From DASVEG01 sp036380695 (GTDB lineage: Bacteria; Actinomycetota; Acidimicrobiia; Acidimicrobiales; CADCTF01), in the NCBI GenBank assembly GCA_036380695.1, contig DASVEG010000314.1, positions 1 through 13,516 on the forward strand: a stretch of DNA of 13,516 nt, read 5' to 3'. This document shows, one piece after another, positions 6,270 through 12,169 of this stretch. The notes under the pieces are model-generated. The model was given only the letters and a program-made list of their open reading frames with translations, was not told the origin of the DNA and made no database searches. The position numbers and the translations under genes are program-made. Position 1 is the stretch's first letter, and the number at the start of each line of letters is the position of its first letter.

Positions 6270-6949
6270 CCGAAGAACAACCCGAAACCAGGCGCCGCTT
6301 CCCCGTCATCCCGGTCGCCGTCGCGGTGGCGGTCGTCCTGGCCGTGGTCGCGTACGTCGCGTCGGACGGCGAGCCCGACCGCCCCGAGCGCGACGCCGTC
6401 TCCTCCGAACACACGGAGGGAGACGGGACGGTCGAGCAGCTCGAGCAGGTGCGCGACGTGTCGTTCACGGGGAACGCGCTTCCGGACTTCGTGCGCGGCA
6501 CGCCAGACGCGGCGGTGGGGACGCCCGCGCCGACCATCTCCGGCCAGTCGTTCGACGGGGAGGAGGTCACGATCGGTGGTGCGGGTTCGCCCCAACTCGT
6601 CTTCGTCGTGGCCCACTGGTGCCCGCATTGCCAGAAGGAGGTGCCCGTCATCGCACGGTGGATGGAGCGAGGCGGCCCGCCCGACGGCGTCGAGCTCCGC
6701 GCCATCTCGACGGCGGTGAACCCGGACGCGCCCAACTACCCGCCGTCCGAGTGGCTCGACGGCGAAGGGTGGGCGGTGCCGACCATCGCAGACGATGCGC
6801 GGTTCGAGGCGGCCCAGGCGCTCGGGCTGTCGGGTTACCCGTTCTTCGTCGCGATCCGCGCCGACGGCAGCGTGGCGGCGCGGGCGAGCGGCGAGCTCAC
6901 CGTCGAGCAGATCGAGGCTTTGGTCGCGCTCGCGACGGGCGCGACCTGA
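6266..6949 (+). CDS. Membrane-anchored DsbA/thioredoxin-like thiol-disulfide oxidoreductase
   Basis: A 227-residue protein starting at a TTG that overlaps the DsbB stop (TTGA). An N-terminal basic stretch (TRRR) and one hydrophobic helix (about 12-32) anchor it, and an acidic linker (34-65) leads to a thioredoxin-like domain outside the membrane. The active site is C119-P-H-C122 in AHWCPHCQKE; CPHC is the DsbA type. The cis-proline is P192 in SGYPFF. TPAPTISGQSFDGEEV just before the core resembles TlpA/peroxiredoxin-like entries, so a TlpA-like role is an alternative, but pairing with DsbB favours an oxidase. No transmembrane helix other than the anchor is seen. The convergent DUF402 gene ends 29 bp away, and no clear terminator lies between them. 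Confidence 0.87.
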   Translation: MTEEQPETRRRFPVIPVAVAVAVVLAVVAYVASDGEPDRPERDAVSSEHTEGDGTVEQLEQVRDVSFTGNALPDFVRGTPDAAVGTPAPTISGQSFDGEEVTIGGAGSPQLVFVVAHWCPHCQKEVPVIARWMERGGPPDGVELRAISTAVNPDAPNYPPSEWLDGEGWAVPTIADDARFEAAQALGLSGYPFFVAIRADGSVAARASGELTVEQIEALVALATGAT

Positions 6950-6978
6950 CCGGGGGACGCCGTGTCGCGAACGTCCGT

Positions 6979-7584
6979 TCAGTCGTACGGCTGGTCCCAA
7001 CCGTCGGGGAGCGCCGGGTCGCGCCACGCCGGGTCGGGCTGCCACGCGACCCACGCGTCGTCCCACCACTGCGTGCCGGCGGCGATCTCGGCCGCGACCC
7101 GTTCGCCGAGCGTGCGGATGTCCGACGCTTCGCCGGGCGTGAAGCGCCCCTCCGCGACTCGCTGGTCGACGAGGTCCCAGTCCTTGAACGTCCACGAGCC
7201 GTCGGGGGTGACGACGATGTCGAGCTCGTGGTCCTGGGTGTCGACGCCCCGTGACGTCCGCCGGAAGGGCTGCTGCAGGTTGACGTACCAGTGCGAGAAC
7301 GTGCGCTCGGGGCCGGTCCAGAAGTGCCACACCGCGTAGGCCTCGCCGGGCCGCTGGAGCATCAACGTGCCGTGTCCGTGCCACGCCGCCTGCCGTTGCC
7401 AGGGGTGGCGGCCGTCCGCCGTCGGCCACTCCCCCGGCGGGAAGCCGAACCGTGCCCCCTCGGCGAGGTACGTCACGAGGAGGTCGTCGCGATCGTCGAC
7501 GACGCGGACGGGGACGACGAGCCACGGGCGCCCGCCGCGGAGGACCTCGCGCTGGAGGATGAGGTCACCGGCGCGCCACGGCAT
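6979..7584 (-). CDS. DUF402 domain protein
   Basis: A 201-residue protein. The core near 118-170 matches DUF402: HWYVNLQQPFRR, then DTQDHELDIVV, WTFKDWDLVDQ and GRFTPGEA. The Asp/Glu-rich DxxDxELD stretch is the expected metal-binding site. Characterised DUF402 proteins (Ntdp, FomD) hydrolyse nucleoside di- or triphosphates or nucleotidyl phosphonates using divalent metal, so a phosphohydrolase is likely; the substrate is unknown. The N-terminal part (MPWRAGDLILQREVLRG) is a beta-rich region usual in these proteins. The C-terminus has a Trp-rich tail (WWDDAWVAWQPDPAW). ATG at 7584 lies 6 nt after a TACCGT box. It diverges from the 70-residue gene across 35 bp. Confidence 0.82.
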   Translation of the reverse strand: MPWRAGDLILQREVLRGGRPWLVVPVRVVDDRDDLLVTYLAEGARFGFPPGEWPTADGRHPWQRQAAWHGHGTLMLQRPGEAYAVWHFWTGPERTFSHWYVNLQQPFRRTSRGVDTQDHELDIVVTPDGSWTFKDWDLVDQRVAEGRFTPGEASDIRTLGERVAAEIAAGTQWWDDAWVAWQPDPAWRDPALPDGWDQPYD

Positions 7585-7590
7585 CCGGCG

Positions 7591-7596
7591 ACGGTA
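7591..7596 (-). promoter_or_regulatory. Probable -10 box (TACCGT) for the DUF402 gene
   Basis: TACCGT on the minus strand lies 6 nt before the ATG at 7584. Its -35 region would fall over the opposing promoter and start of the 7620 gene. Confidence 0.42.
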
Positions 7597-7607
7597 GTGG
7601 CCGGCCG

Positions 7608-7613
7608 TACGGT
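7608..7613 (+). promoter_or_regulatory. Probable -10 box (TACGGT) for the small Cys-rich protein gene
   Basis: TACGGT lies 6 nt before the GTG at 7620. Only 11 bp separate it from the -10 box on the opposite strand, with the palindrome GGCCGGCC (7599-7606) between. Confidence 0.42.
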
Positions 7614-7619
7614 GCAGAC

Positions 7620-7832
7620 GTGACGGCCGGCGCCGCGCAGGCGATCGAGAACGCGGTCGCCTGGTTCGAGGTCAACAGCGGGTGGGCGCCGCCCGACGTC
7701 GACGAGCTCGCGGAATGGGTCGCCGACGGCGTCTGCCGGTGCCCCGACGACTGCCTCGTCGCGCCGGAGGCGTGGTGCGAGCACGGCCTGGCGTCGTGGT
7801 GGCTCATCCTCCGCGACCTCGGCGCCGTCTGA
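7620..7832 (+). CDS. Small Cys-rich protein, function unknown (possible zinc-binding)
   Basis: A 70-residue protein I do not recognise. It has a helix (QAIENAVAWFEVNSG), an acidic helix (VDELAEWVADG), and a cluster C39-R-C41-P-D-D-C45 with C53-E-H55 further on. Four Cys and one His in 17 residues suggest a metal site or a redox site. Trp residues (W15, W22, W33, W52, W60, W61) are unusually many for its size. GTG at 7620 follows a TACGGT box by 6 nt. Coding is supported by third-base GC and by the promoter-like box; no family can be named. It ends 10 bp before the large palindrome at 7843-7892. Confidence 0.65.
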   Translation: MTAGAAQAIENAVAWFEVNSGWAPPDVDELAEWVADGVCRCPDDCLVAPEAWCEHGLASWWLILRDLGAV

Positions 7833-7842
7833 CCCGCCAACG

Positions 7843-7892
7843 GTTTTTGGGCGCGCAGAGTGCCGTATATGGCTGTACGCGCGCCCAAAAAC
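7843..7892. repeat. Imperfect 50-bp palindrome with inverted T/A polarity
   Basis: The arms GTTTTTGGGCGCGC (7843-7856) and GCGCGCCCAAAAAC (7879-7892) are perfect 14-bp reverse complements, and the 22-bp centre is itself partly symmetrical around TATA (7866-7869). Transcribed either way it gives a hairpin with U residues on the 5' side and A residues on the 3' side, the opposite of an intrinsic terminator. It lies between the convergent 7620 and 7910 genes. It could be a copy of a dispersed palindromic element, a protein-binding site, or a hairpin that protects mRNA ends. Confidence 0.75.
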
Positions 7893-7909
7893 GGATCAGC
7901 GGGCGGCGG

Positions 7910-8203
7910 CTAGGAGGCGGTGGACTTCTTCTTGCCGTCGAGCCGGATGCCCTGCGGCGGGGTGAGGTCGCCGAGCTGGCGGGCGAGGCGGAGCAATGCC
8001 TCGGCGTGGGCCTCGAGCTCTTGCGCTCGCGCCGGGTTGTGGCCGAAGCCCTGGTGGCGGAGGGTGGCGGCGTGCTCGCGAAGGCAGCGGATGCCCGACC
8101 GCAACGCAGGAGCCCACTCGTCGAAGTCGATGGGGTCAACGGCGCGGGGCGTCACAGGCTGTGGTCTTCCCACCACAAGACCGGCGTACTCGCAATCGGT
8201 CAT
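7910..8203 (-). CDS. Small protein, function unknown
   Basis: A 97-residue protein with no family I recognise. The middle is helical (FDEWAPALRSGIRCLREHAATLRH and ARAQELEAHAEALLRLARQL), suggesting a coiled-coil or helical hairpin; the end is basic (GKKKS). Third-base GC is high from about codon 17 on and lower before that, so the true start may be the GTG at 8155 (V17) rather than the ATG at 8203. If so, the gap to the DUF72 gene widens to 67 bp and includes the inverted repeats at 8161-8182. The gene is divergent from DUF72 and convergent with the 70-residue gene. Expression is uncertain. Confidence 0.55.
   Translation of the reverse strand: MTDCEYAGLVVGRPQPVTPRAVDPIDFDEWAPALRSGIRCLREHAATLRHQGFGHNPARAQELEAHAEALLRLARQLGDLTPPQGIRLDGKKKSTAS
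8161..8182. repeat. Two overlapping inverted repeats between the 7910 gene and DUF72
   Basis: GTGGT (8161-8165) pairs with ACCAC (8172-8176), and GGTCTT (8163-8168) pairs with AAGACC (8177-8182). The two pairings exclude each other. Position near two divergent starts suggests an operator or alternative hairpins; this is inference. Confidence 0.45.
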
Positions 8204-8222
8204 CCGGGGAACAACCGGAGGC

Positions 8223-9023
8223 ATGAGCGACGGCCGGCCGTACATCGGGTGTTCGGGGTGGATGTACAAGGACTGGCGCGGGATCGTCTACCCCGAGGGC
8301 GTCCCGCAGCGCCGGTGGTTCGAGCACTACGCAACGAACCTGTTCGACACCGTCGAGCTCAACAACACCTTCTACCGGCTGCCGCCGGAGTCGACCGCAG
8401 ACGCATGGGGCGCGCAGGCGCCGCCCGGGTTCACGTACGCGTTGAAGCTCGGCCAGTTCGGGTCGCACCGCATGAAGCTCCGGGATGCCGCGTCGTGGCT
8501 CCCGAACCACATCGACCGCGCCCGGCGCCTCGGGGCGGCGCTGGGGCCGACGCTCGTGCAGCTGCCGCCGCGGTGGAAGCGCGACACCGGTCGCCTCGAG
8601 GAGTTCCTCGGCGTCGCCAGGCGGCTCGCGCCCGACCTGCGATGGGCCGTCGAGCTGCGGGAGGAATCGTGGGCGCACGAGGACGTGTTCGAGGTGTTGC
8701 GGGCGCACGGCGCGGCGCTCTGCATCCACGACCTCCTGCCCGACCACCCGTGGGAGCTGACGACCGACTGGACCTACGTGCGCTTCCACGGCCCGAACGC
8801 GCTCGAGGTCAAGTACTGGGGCTTGTACGGGCCGAACCGTCTCGCGCCCGTCGCGGACCGGCTGGCGTCGTGGCTGTCGGCCGGCGTCGACGTGTACGGC
8901 TACTTCAACAACGACTACGAGGGGTTCGCCGTGCGCGACGCCCGCTCGCTGCGCGACGCCCTGGCCGCCCGGCTCGACGCGTCGCACGGCGGGTCCGCAA
9001 GGGCTGCAGGGGGCAGTCGGTAG
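8223..9023 (+). CDS. DUF72 family protein (YecE-like)
   Basis: A 266-residue protein with the DUF72 pattern throughout: YIGCSGWMYKDWRG near 8-21, FDTVELNNTFYRLP, FTYALKLGQFGSHR, then LVQLPPRWKRD, WAVELREESW, YVRFHGPN and VYGYFNNDYEGFAVRDA near the end. The fold is a TIM barrel related to endonuclease IV and xylose isomerases; biochemical function is unknown in most members. The length is normal. ATG at 8223 was chosen because the family begins right after it; a GGAGG lies only 1 nt before it, too close to be a normal ribosome site. The TAG stop doubles as the start of the TAGACT box of prfC, which begins 12 nt later on the same strand. Confidence 0.9.
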   Translation: MSDGRPYIGCSGWMYKDWRGIVYPEGVPQRRWFEHYATNLFDTVELNNTFYRLPPESTADAWGAQAPPGFTYALKLGQFGSHRMKLRDAASWLPNHIDRARRLGAALGPTLVQLPPRWKRDTGRLEEFLGVARRLAPDLRWAVELREESWAHEDVFEVLRAHGAALCIHDLLPDHPWELTTDWTYVRFHGPNALEVKYWGLYGPNRLAPVADRLASWLSAGVDVYGYFNNDYEGFAVRDARSLRDALAARLDASHGGSARAAGGSR

Positions 9024-9026
9024 ACT
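9021..9026 (+). promoter_or_regulatory. Probable -10 box (TAGACT) for prfC
   Basis: TAGACT lies 9 nt before the GTG at 9036 and its TAG is also the stop codon of the DUF72 gene. No -35 of good quality is seen. Confidence 0.45.
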
Positions 9027-9035
9027 CGACCCCTT

Positions 9036-10619
9036 GTGAGTGACGGGCCCCACGTGCAGCAGGAGGCCCGAAGGCGGCGCACGTTCGCCATCATCAGCCA
9101 CCCGGACGCGGGCAAGACCACGCTGACCGAGAAGTTCCTCCTGTACGCGGGCGCGGTCGCGGAGGCGGGCGCGGTGAAGGCGAGAGGCGGCCGCCGCAAG
9201 GCCACGTCCGACTGGATGGCGATGGAGCAGGAGCGCGGCATCTCCATCACGTCGACGGTGCTGCAGTTCACCTACCGCGACCACGTCGTGAACCTGCTCG
9301 ACACACCGGGCCACCGCGACTTCTCCGAGGACACGTACCGCGTGCTCGCCGCGGCCGACGCCGCGGTCATGGTGCTCGACGTCGCCAAGGGCATCGAGGC
9401 CCAGACGCTGAAGCTGTTCGAGGTCTGCCGCGCGAGGAACCTGCCGATCCTCACCTTCCTCAACAAGTACGACCGCCCCGGCCGCGACCCGCTCGAGCTG
9501 CTCGACGAGATCGAGCAGCAGATCCGGCTGCGGCCCACGCCGGTGACGTGGCCGGTGGGGATACCGGGCGACTTCCGCGGCGTGGTCGACCGCCGCACCG
9601 GAGACTTCGTGCGCTTCACCCGCACGGCCCGGGGAGCGACGGCCGCGCCCGAGGAAGTGGTCGAGGCCGCCGAGGCGGCGAGCGCCGAGGGCGCGGCGTG
9701 GTCGCACGCGATGGACGAGACCGCGCTGCTGAGCGGCGTCGGGTCCGACCTCGACCTCGACTCGTTCCTCGCCGGCGAGAGCACCCCCGTGTTCGTCGGC
9801 TCGGCGTTGACCAACTTCGGCGTGCGCCACCTGCTCGACGCCGTCGTCGACTACGCGCCCGCGCCGACCGCAAGGGCCGACGCCGAGGGCAAGCCGCGGT
9901 CGCTCGACGCGCCGTTCTCCGGGTTCGTGTTCAAGATCCAGGCGAACATGGACCCTGGACACCGCGACCACGTCGCCTTCGTGCGGGTCTGCTCCGGTCG
10001 GTTCGAGCGGGGGATGGTCGTCACCCACGAGCCCAGCGGGCGGCCGTTCTCGACGAAGTACGCGGCGTCGGTGTTCGGGGCGGAGCGCGACACGATCGAC
10101 GAAGCCTTCCCTGGCGACGTCGTCGGCCTCGTCAACGCGAGCGACCTGCGGATCGGCGACACGTTGTTCGAGATCGACCGCGTGACGTTCCCGACGATCC
10201 CCACGTTCGCGCCCGAGTTGTTCGCGTCTGCCAGGGCGCGCGACACCAGCCGCTACAAGCAGTTCCGTCGCGGCCTCGACCAGCTCGAGCAGGAGGGCGT
10301 GATCCAGGTGCTGCGCGACCCGGAGGGCGACCCGACGCCGGTGCTGGCCGCGGTCGGCCAGATGCAGTTCGAGGTCTTCACCCACCGGCTCGAGCACGAG
10401 TTCGGCGCCAAGGTCGAGCTGATGCCGACGCCGTACAAGCTCGCCCGCCGCACCGACGCCGACACCGCCGACGAGCTCCGCCGCATCAGCGGTGTTCGGG
10501 TGCTCGCCCGTCGCGACGCCACGCTGCTCGCGCTGTTCGAGAGCCCCTACCGGCTGCAGCGCCTCGAGGCCGACAACCCGTCGTGGTGCCTCGACGCGAT
10601 CGTCACCGCGGGCGGGTAG
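9036..10619 (+). CDS. prfC: Peptide chain release factor 3
   Basis: A 527-residue translational GTPase of normal RF3 length. The G1 motif is SHPDAGKTT (21-29), the switch I region carries RGISITS (67-73), G3 is DTPGH (88-92) and G4 is NKYD (142-145), followed by RPGRDPLELLDEIE. The RF3-type stretch TSDWMAMEQERGISI is present. Domain II (about 290-390, MDPGHRDHVAFVRVCSGRFERGM) and the C-terminal part with ILAAVGQMQFEVFTHRL-like sequence distinguish it from EF-G. It removes RF1/RF2 from the ribosome after peptide release, driven by GTP. The GTG start lies 9 nt after a TAGACT box with no Shine-Dalgarno sequence, so the mRNA may be leaderless. The MFS gene follows after 93 bp. Confidence 0.95.
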   Translation: MSDGPHVQQEARRRRTFAIISHPDAGKTTLTEKFLLYAGAVAEAGAVKARGGRRKATSDWMAMEQERGISITSTVLQFTYRDHVVNLLDTPGHRDFSEDTYRVLAAADAAVMVLDVAKGIEAQTLKLFEVCRARNLPILTFLNKYDRPGRDPLELLDEIEQQIRLRPTPVTWPVGIPGDFRGVVDRRTGDFVRFTRTARGATAAPEEVVEAAEAASAEGAAWSHAMDETALLSGVGSDLDLDSFLAGESTPVFVGSALTNFGVRHLLDAVVDYAPAPTARADAEGKPRSLDAPFSGFVFKIQANMDPGHRDHVAFVRVCSGRFERGMVVTHEPSGRPFSTKYAASVFGAERDTIDEAFPGDVVGLVNASDLRIGDTLFEIDRVTFPTIPTFAPELFASARARDTSRYKQFRRGLDQLEQEGVIQVLRDPEGDPTPVLAAVGQMQFEVFTHRLEHEFGAKVELMPTPYKLARRTDADTADELRRISGVRVLARRDATLLALFESPYRLQRLEADNPSWCLDAIVTAGG

Positions 10620-10698
10620 ACGCGGGGCGGGACGCGGTGCGGCGCGCCGACGTCGCAGGTCGCAGCAGCAGCCGCTGCCATGGCCGACGGATTCGCCG

Positions 10699-10704
10699 TA
10701 GGTT
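10699..10704 (+). promoter_or_regulatory. Probable -10 box (TAGGTT) for the MFS transporter
   Basis: TAGGTT lies 8 nt before the ATG at 10713, without a Shine-Dalgarno sequence, as in a leaderless mRNA. It supports this ATG over the upstream in-frame ATG at 10680. Confidence 0.48.
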
Positions 10705-10712
10705 GCCCGTCG

Positions 10713-12071
10713 ATGAACGCCACCCCGCCGACGACCCCTCGCCGCGGCTGGCTCCGGCGCTGGCTCGAGGAGTGGAAGCCGAGCACCGTCACGCGCGGCG
10801 CGGCGACGTTCCCGCTCATCGTCCTGTTCGGGTTGAACGCGGTCGACGAGCTCGACCGGGCGGCGTTCTCCGTCCTCTTGCCCGACATCCGCGACCACTT
10901 CCACCTCACCGACGCGGGCGCGCTCGCGATCGTCTCGCTGACGACGATCGCTGTCCTCCTCATCGAGGTGCCGCTGTCCTTCTACTGCGACCGTGCGAAT
11001 CGCGTCCGCATCGCGACGACCGGCGCCGCGATTTGGGCGTTGTTCTCGGTCGGCACCGGCGCGGCGATCTCCGTCGTGATGCTCGTCGGGATGCGCATCG
11101 GCGCGGGAGGCGGGAGGGCGGTCGTCACCCCGACCCACTCGTCGCTCCTGTCCGACTACTACGAGCCGGCGGCGCGAGTGAAGGTGTTCTCCGCCCACCG
11201 GCAGGCCAACTCCGTTGGCCAGATCCTCGGCCCGCTCGCCGCCGGGTTCCTCGCCGTGTGGTTCGGCTGGCGGTTCCCGTTCCTCGTGTTCGCCATCCCC
11301 ACGGCGGTGTTCGTCCTCCTCGCGCTTCGGCTCAAGGAGCCCATCAGAGGGCGGCACGAACGCCTCGCCGCCGGCGCGGACGAAGACGCCGCCAACGTGG
11401 AGGAGCCGCACCTGCGGGCGTGGCCGACGATGAAGGTGCTGCACAACGTCCGCACGATCCGCCGCATCTGGTGGGCGGTCCCGTTCCTCGCCATCGCCCT
11501 GTTCGGCGTGCAGAACCTGCTCGCGCTGGTCTACGAGGACGTGTTCGGCCTCAGCAGCGCGGCCCGCGGCACCATCGCCGCCGGTGTCGAGCCGCTGCAG
11601 GTCGCAGGCGTGTTCCTGGCGATGCCCTGGGTGTCGAGGACTGCGATGCGCGAGCCCGGGTTTCTGCTCCGGTTCGTCGCCATCGTCGGTGTCGTCGACG
11701 GCGTGCTGCTCGTCGTCCTCGCCTACGCACCGCACGTCGCGATCGCGATCGCCATGCACGCCCTGCTCGCCGCGTCGATCGGCACGCTTGCCCCCGCGTT
11801 CTTTGCGTTGATCTCGATCGTCTCGCCGCCTCGCGTGCGCGCCGCCGCGTTCTCGACGATCTCCGTCTTCGCCATACCCGGTATCGCCATCTTCCTACCG
11901 GCCATCGGCGCCGTGTCCGACCGCCTCGGCGTGCAGGTGAGCATGGTGCTCCTCGTGCCCATCGCCCTGACCGCGGGGTTCCTGCTCTCCTCCGCGGCCC
12001 GCTTCGTCATGCCGGACATCGCCGCCGCCCACGCCGTGCCTACGCCTACCGCTCCCGACGCGCCCGCCTGA
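10713..12071 (+). CDS. Major facilitator superfamily (MFS) transporter
   Basis: A 452-residue polytopic membrane protein with about 12 hydrophobic segments in two halves, split by a hydrophilic loop near 208-245 (KEPIRGRHERL ... DEDAANVEEP). The first-half loop CDRANRVRIATTGA fits MFS motif A (Asp-Arg...Arg) and IGAGGGRAVVTPTHSSLLSDYY lies where motifs B/C are expected. The first helix has acidic residues (NAVDELDRAAF) that could bind protons or substrate. Substrate cannot be predicted. The short N-terminus is basic and amphipathic (RRGWLRRWLEEWK). The start is supported by TAGGTT 8 nt before it. It ends convergently with nrdJ, 98 bp apart, with palindromes in between. Confidence 0.88.
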   Translation: MNATPPTTPRRGWLRRWLEEWKPSTVTRGAATFPLIVLFGLNAVDELDRAAFSVLLPDIRDHFHLTDAGALAIVSLTTIAVLLIEVPLSFYCDRANRVRIATTGAAIWALFSVGTGAAISVVMLVGMRIGAGGGRAVVTPTHSSLLSDYYEPAARVKVFSAHRQANSVGQILGPLAAGFLAVWFGWRFPFLVFAIPTAVFVLLALRLKEPIRGRHERLAAGADEDAANVEEPHLRAWPTMKVLHNVRTIRRIWWAVPFLAIALFGVQNLLALVYEDVFGLSSAARGTIAAGVEPLQVAGVFLAMPWVSRTAMREPGFLLRFVAIVGVVDGVLLVVLAYAPHVAIAIAMHALLAASIGTLAPAFFALISIVSPPRVRAAAFSTISVFAIPGIAIFLPAIGAVSDRLGVQVSMVLLVPIALTAGFLLSSAARFVMPDIAAAHAVPTPTAPDAPA

Positions 12072-12088
12072 GCCCCGACTCCTTCACG

Positions 12089-12106
12089 CGCTTGTGGCCA
12101 CAAGCG
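12089..12106. repeat. Perfect 18-bp palindrome in the convergent MFS-nrdJ gap
   Basis: CGCTTGTGG is followed directly by its reverse complement CCACAAGCG. The flanks CCTT (12081-12084) and AAGG (12107-12110) can pair further with a 4-nt bulge. No T-tract follows, so it is not a classical intrinsic terminator; it could be a bidirectional stem-loop or a dimeric binding site. Confidence 0.65.
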
Positions 12107-12113
12107 AAGGTCA

Positions 12114-12143
12114 GCCGGCGGCTCAGAGCCAGCTGACGCCGGC
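12114..12143. repeat. GC-rich inverted repeat, possible terminator stem
   Basis: GCCGGCG (12114-12120) pairs with CGCCGGC (12137-12143) over a 16-nt loop that contains a small GGCT/AGCC hairpin. It lies between the convergent MFS and nrdJ genes and lacks a T-tract. Confidence 0.4.
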
Positions 12144-12169
12144 GCGGGGGCGGCGGCGGCCGGGCGACG

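Noticed and set aside
6950..6978. Terminator between the convergent DsbA-like and DUF402 genes
   Set aside because: No stem of useful length and no T-tract is visible in the 29 bp.
7843..7892. Intrinsic terminator
   Set aside because: T and A runs are on the wrong sides of the stem for both strands, so the hairpin would lack a 3' U-tract.
8217..8221. GGAGG as the ribosome binding site of DUF72
   Set aside because: Only 1 nt separates it from the ATG, too close for normal use; it may be chance.
8136..11759. Very long open frame (1207 codons) on the minus strand
   Set aside because: It lies antisense to DUF72, prfC and most of the MFS gene, all with clear family motifs. Its Arg/His/Asp-rich translation shows no domain. 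It is a high-GC shadow.
9548..12136. Plus-strand open frame of 862 codons
   Set aside because: An Arg-rich frame-shifted reading of prfC and the MFS gene with no recognisable domain.
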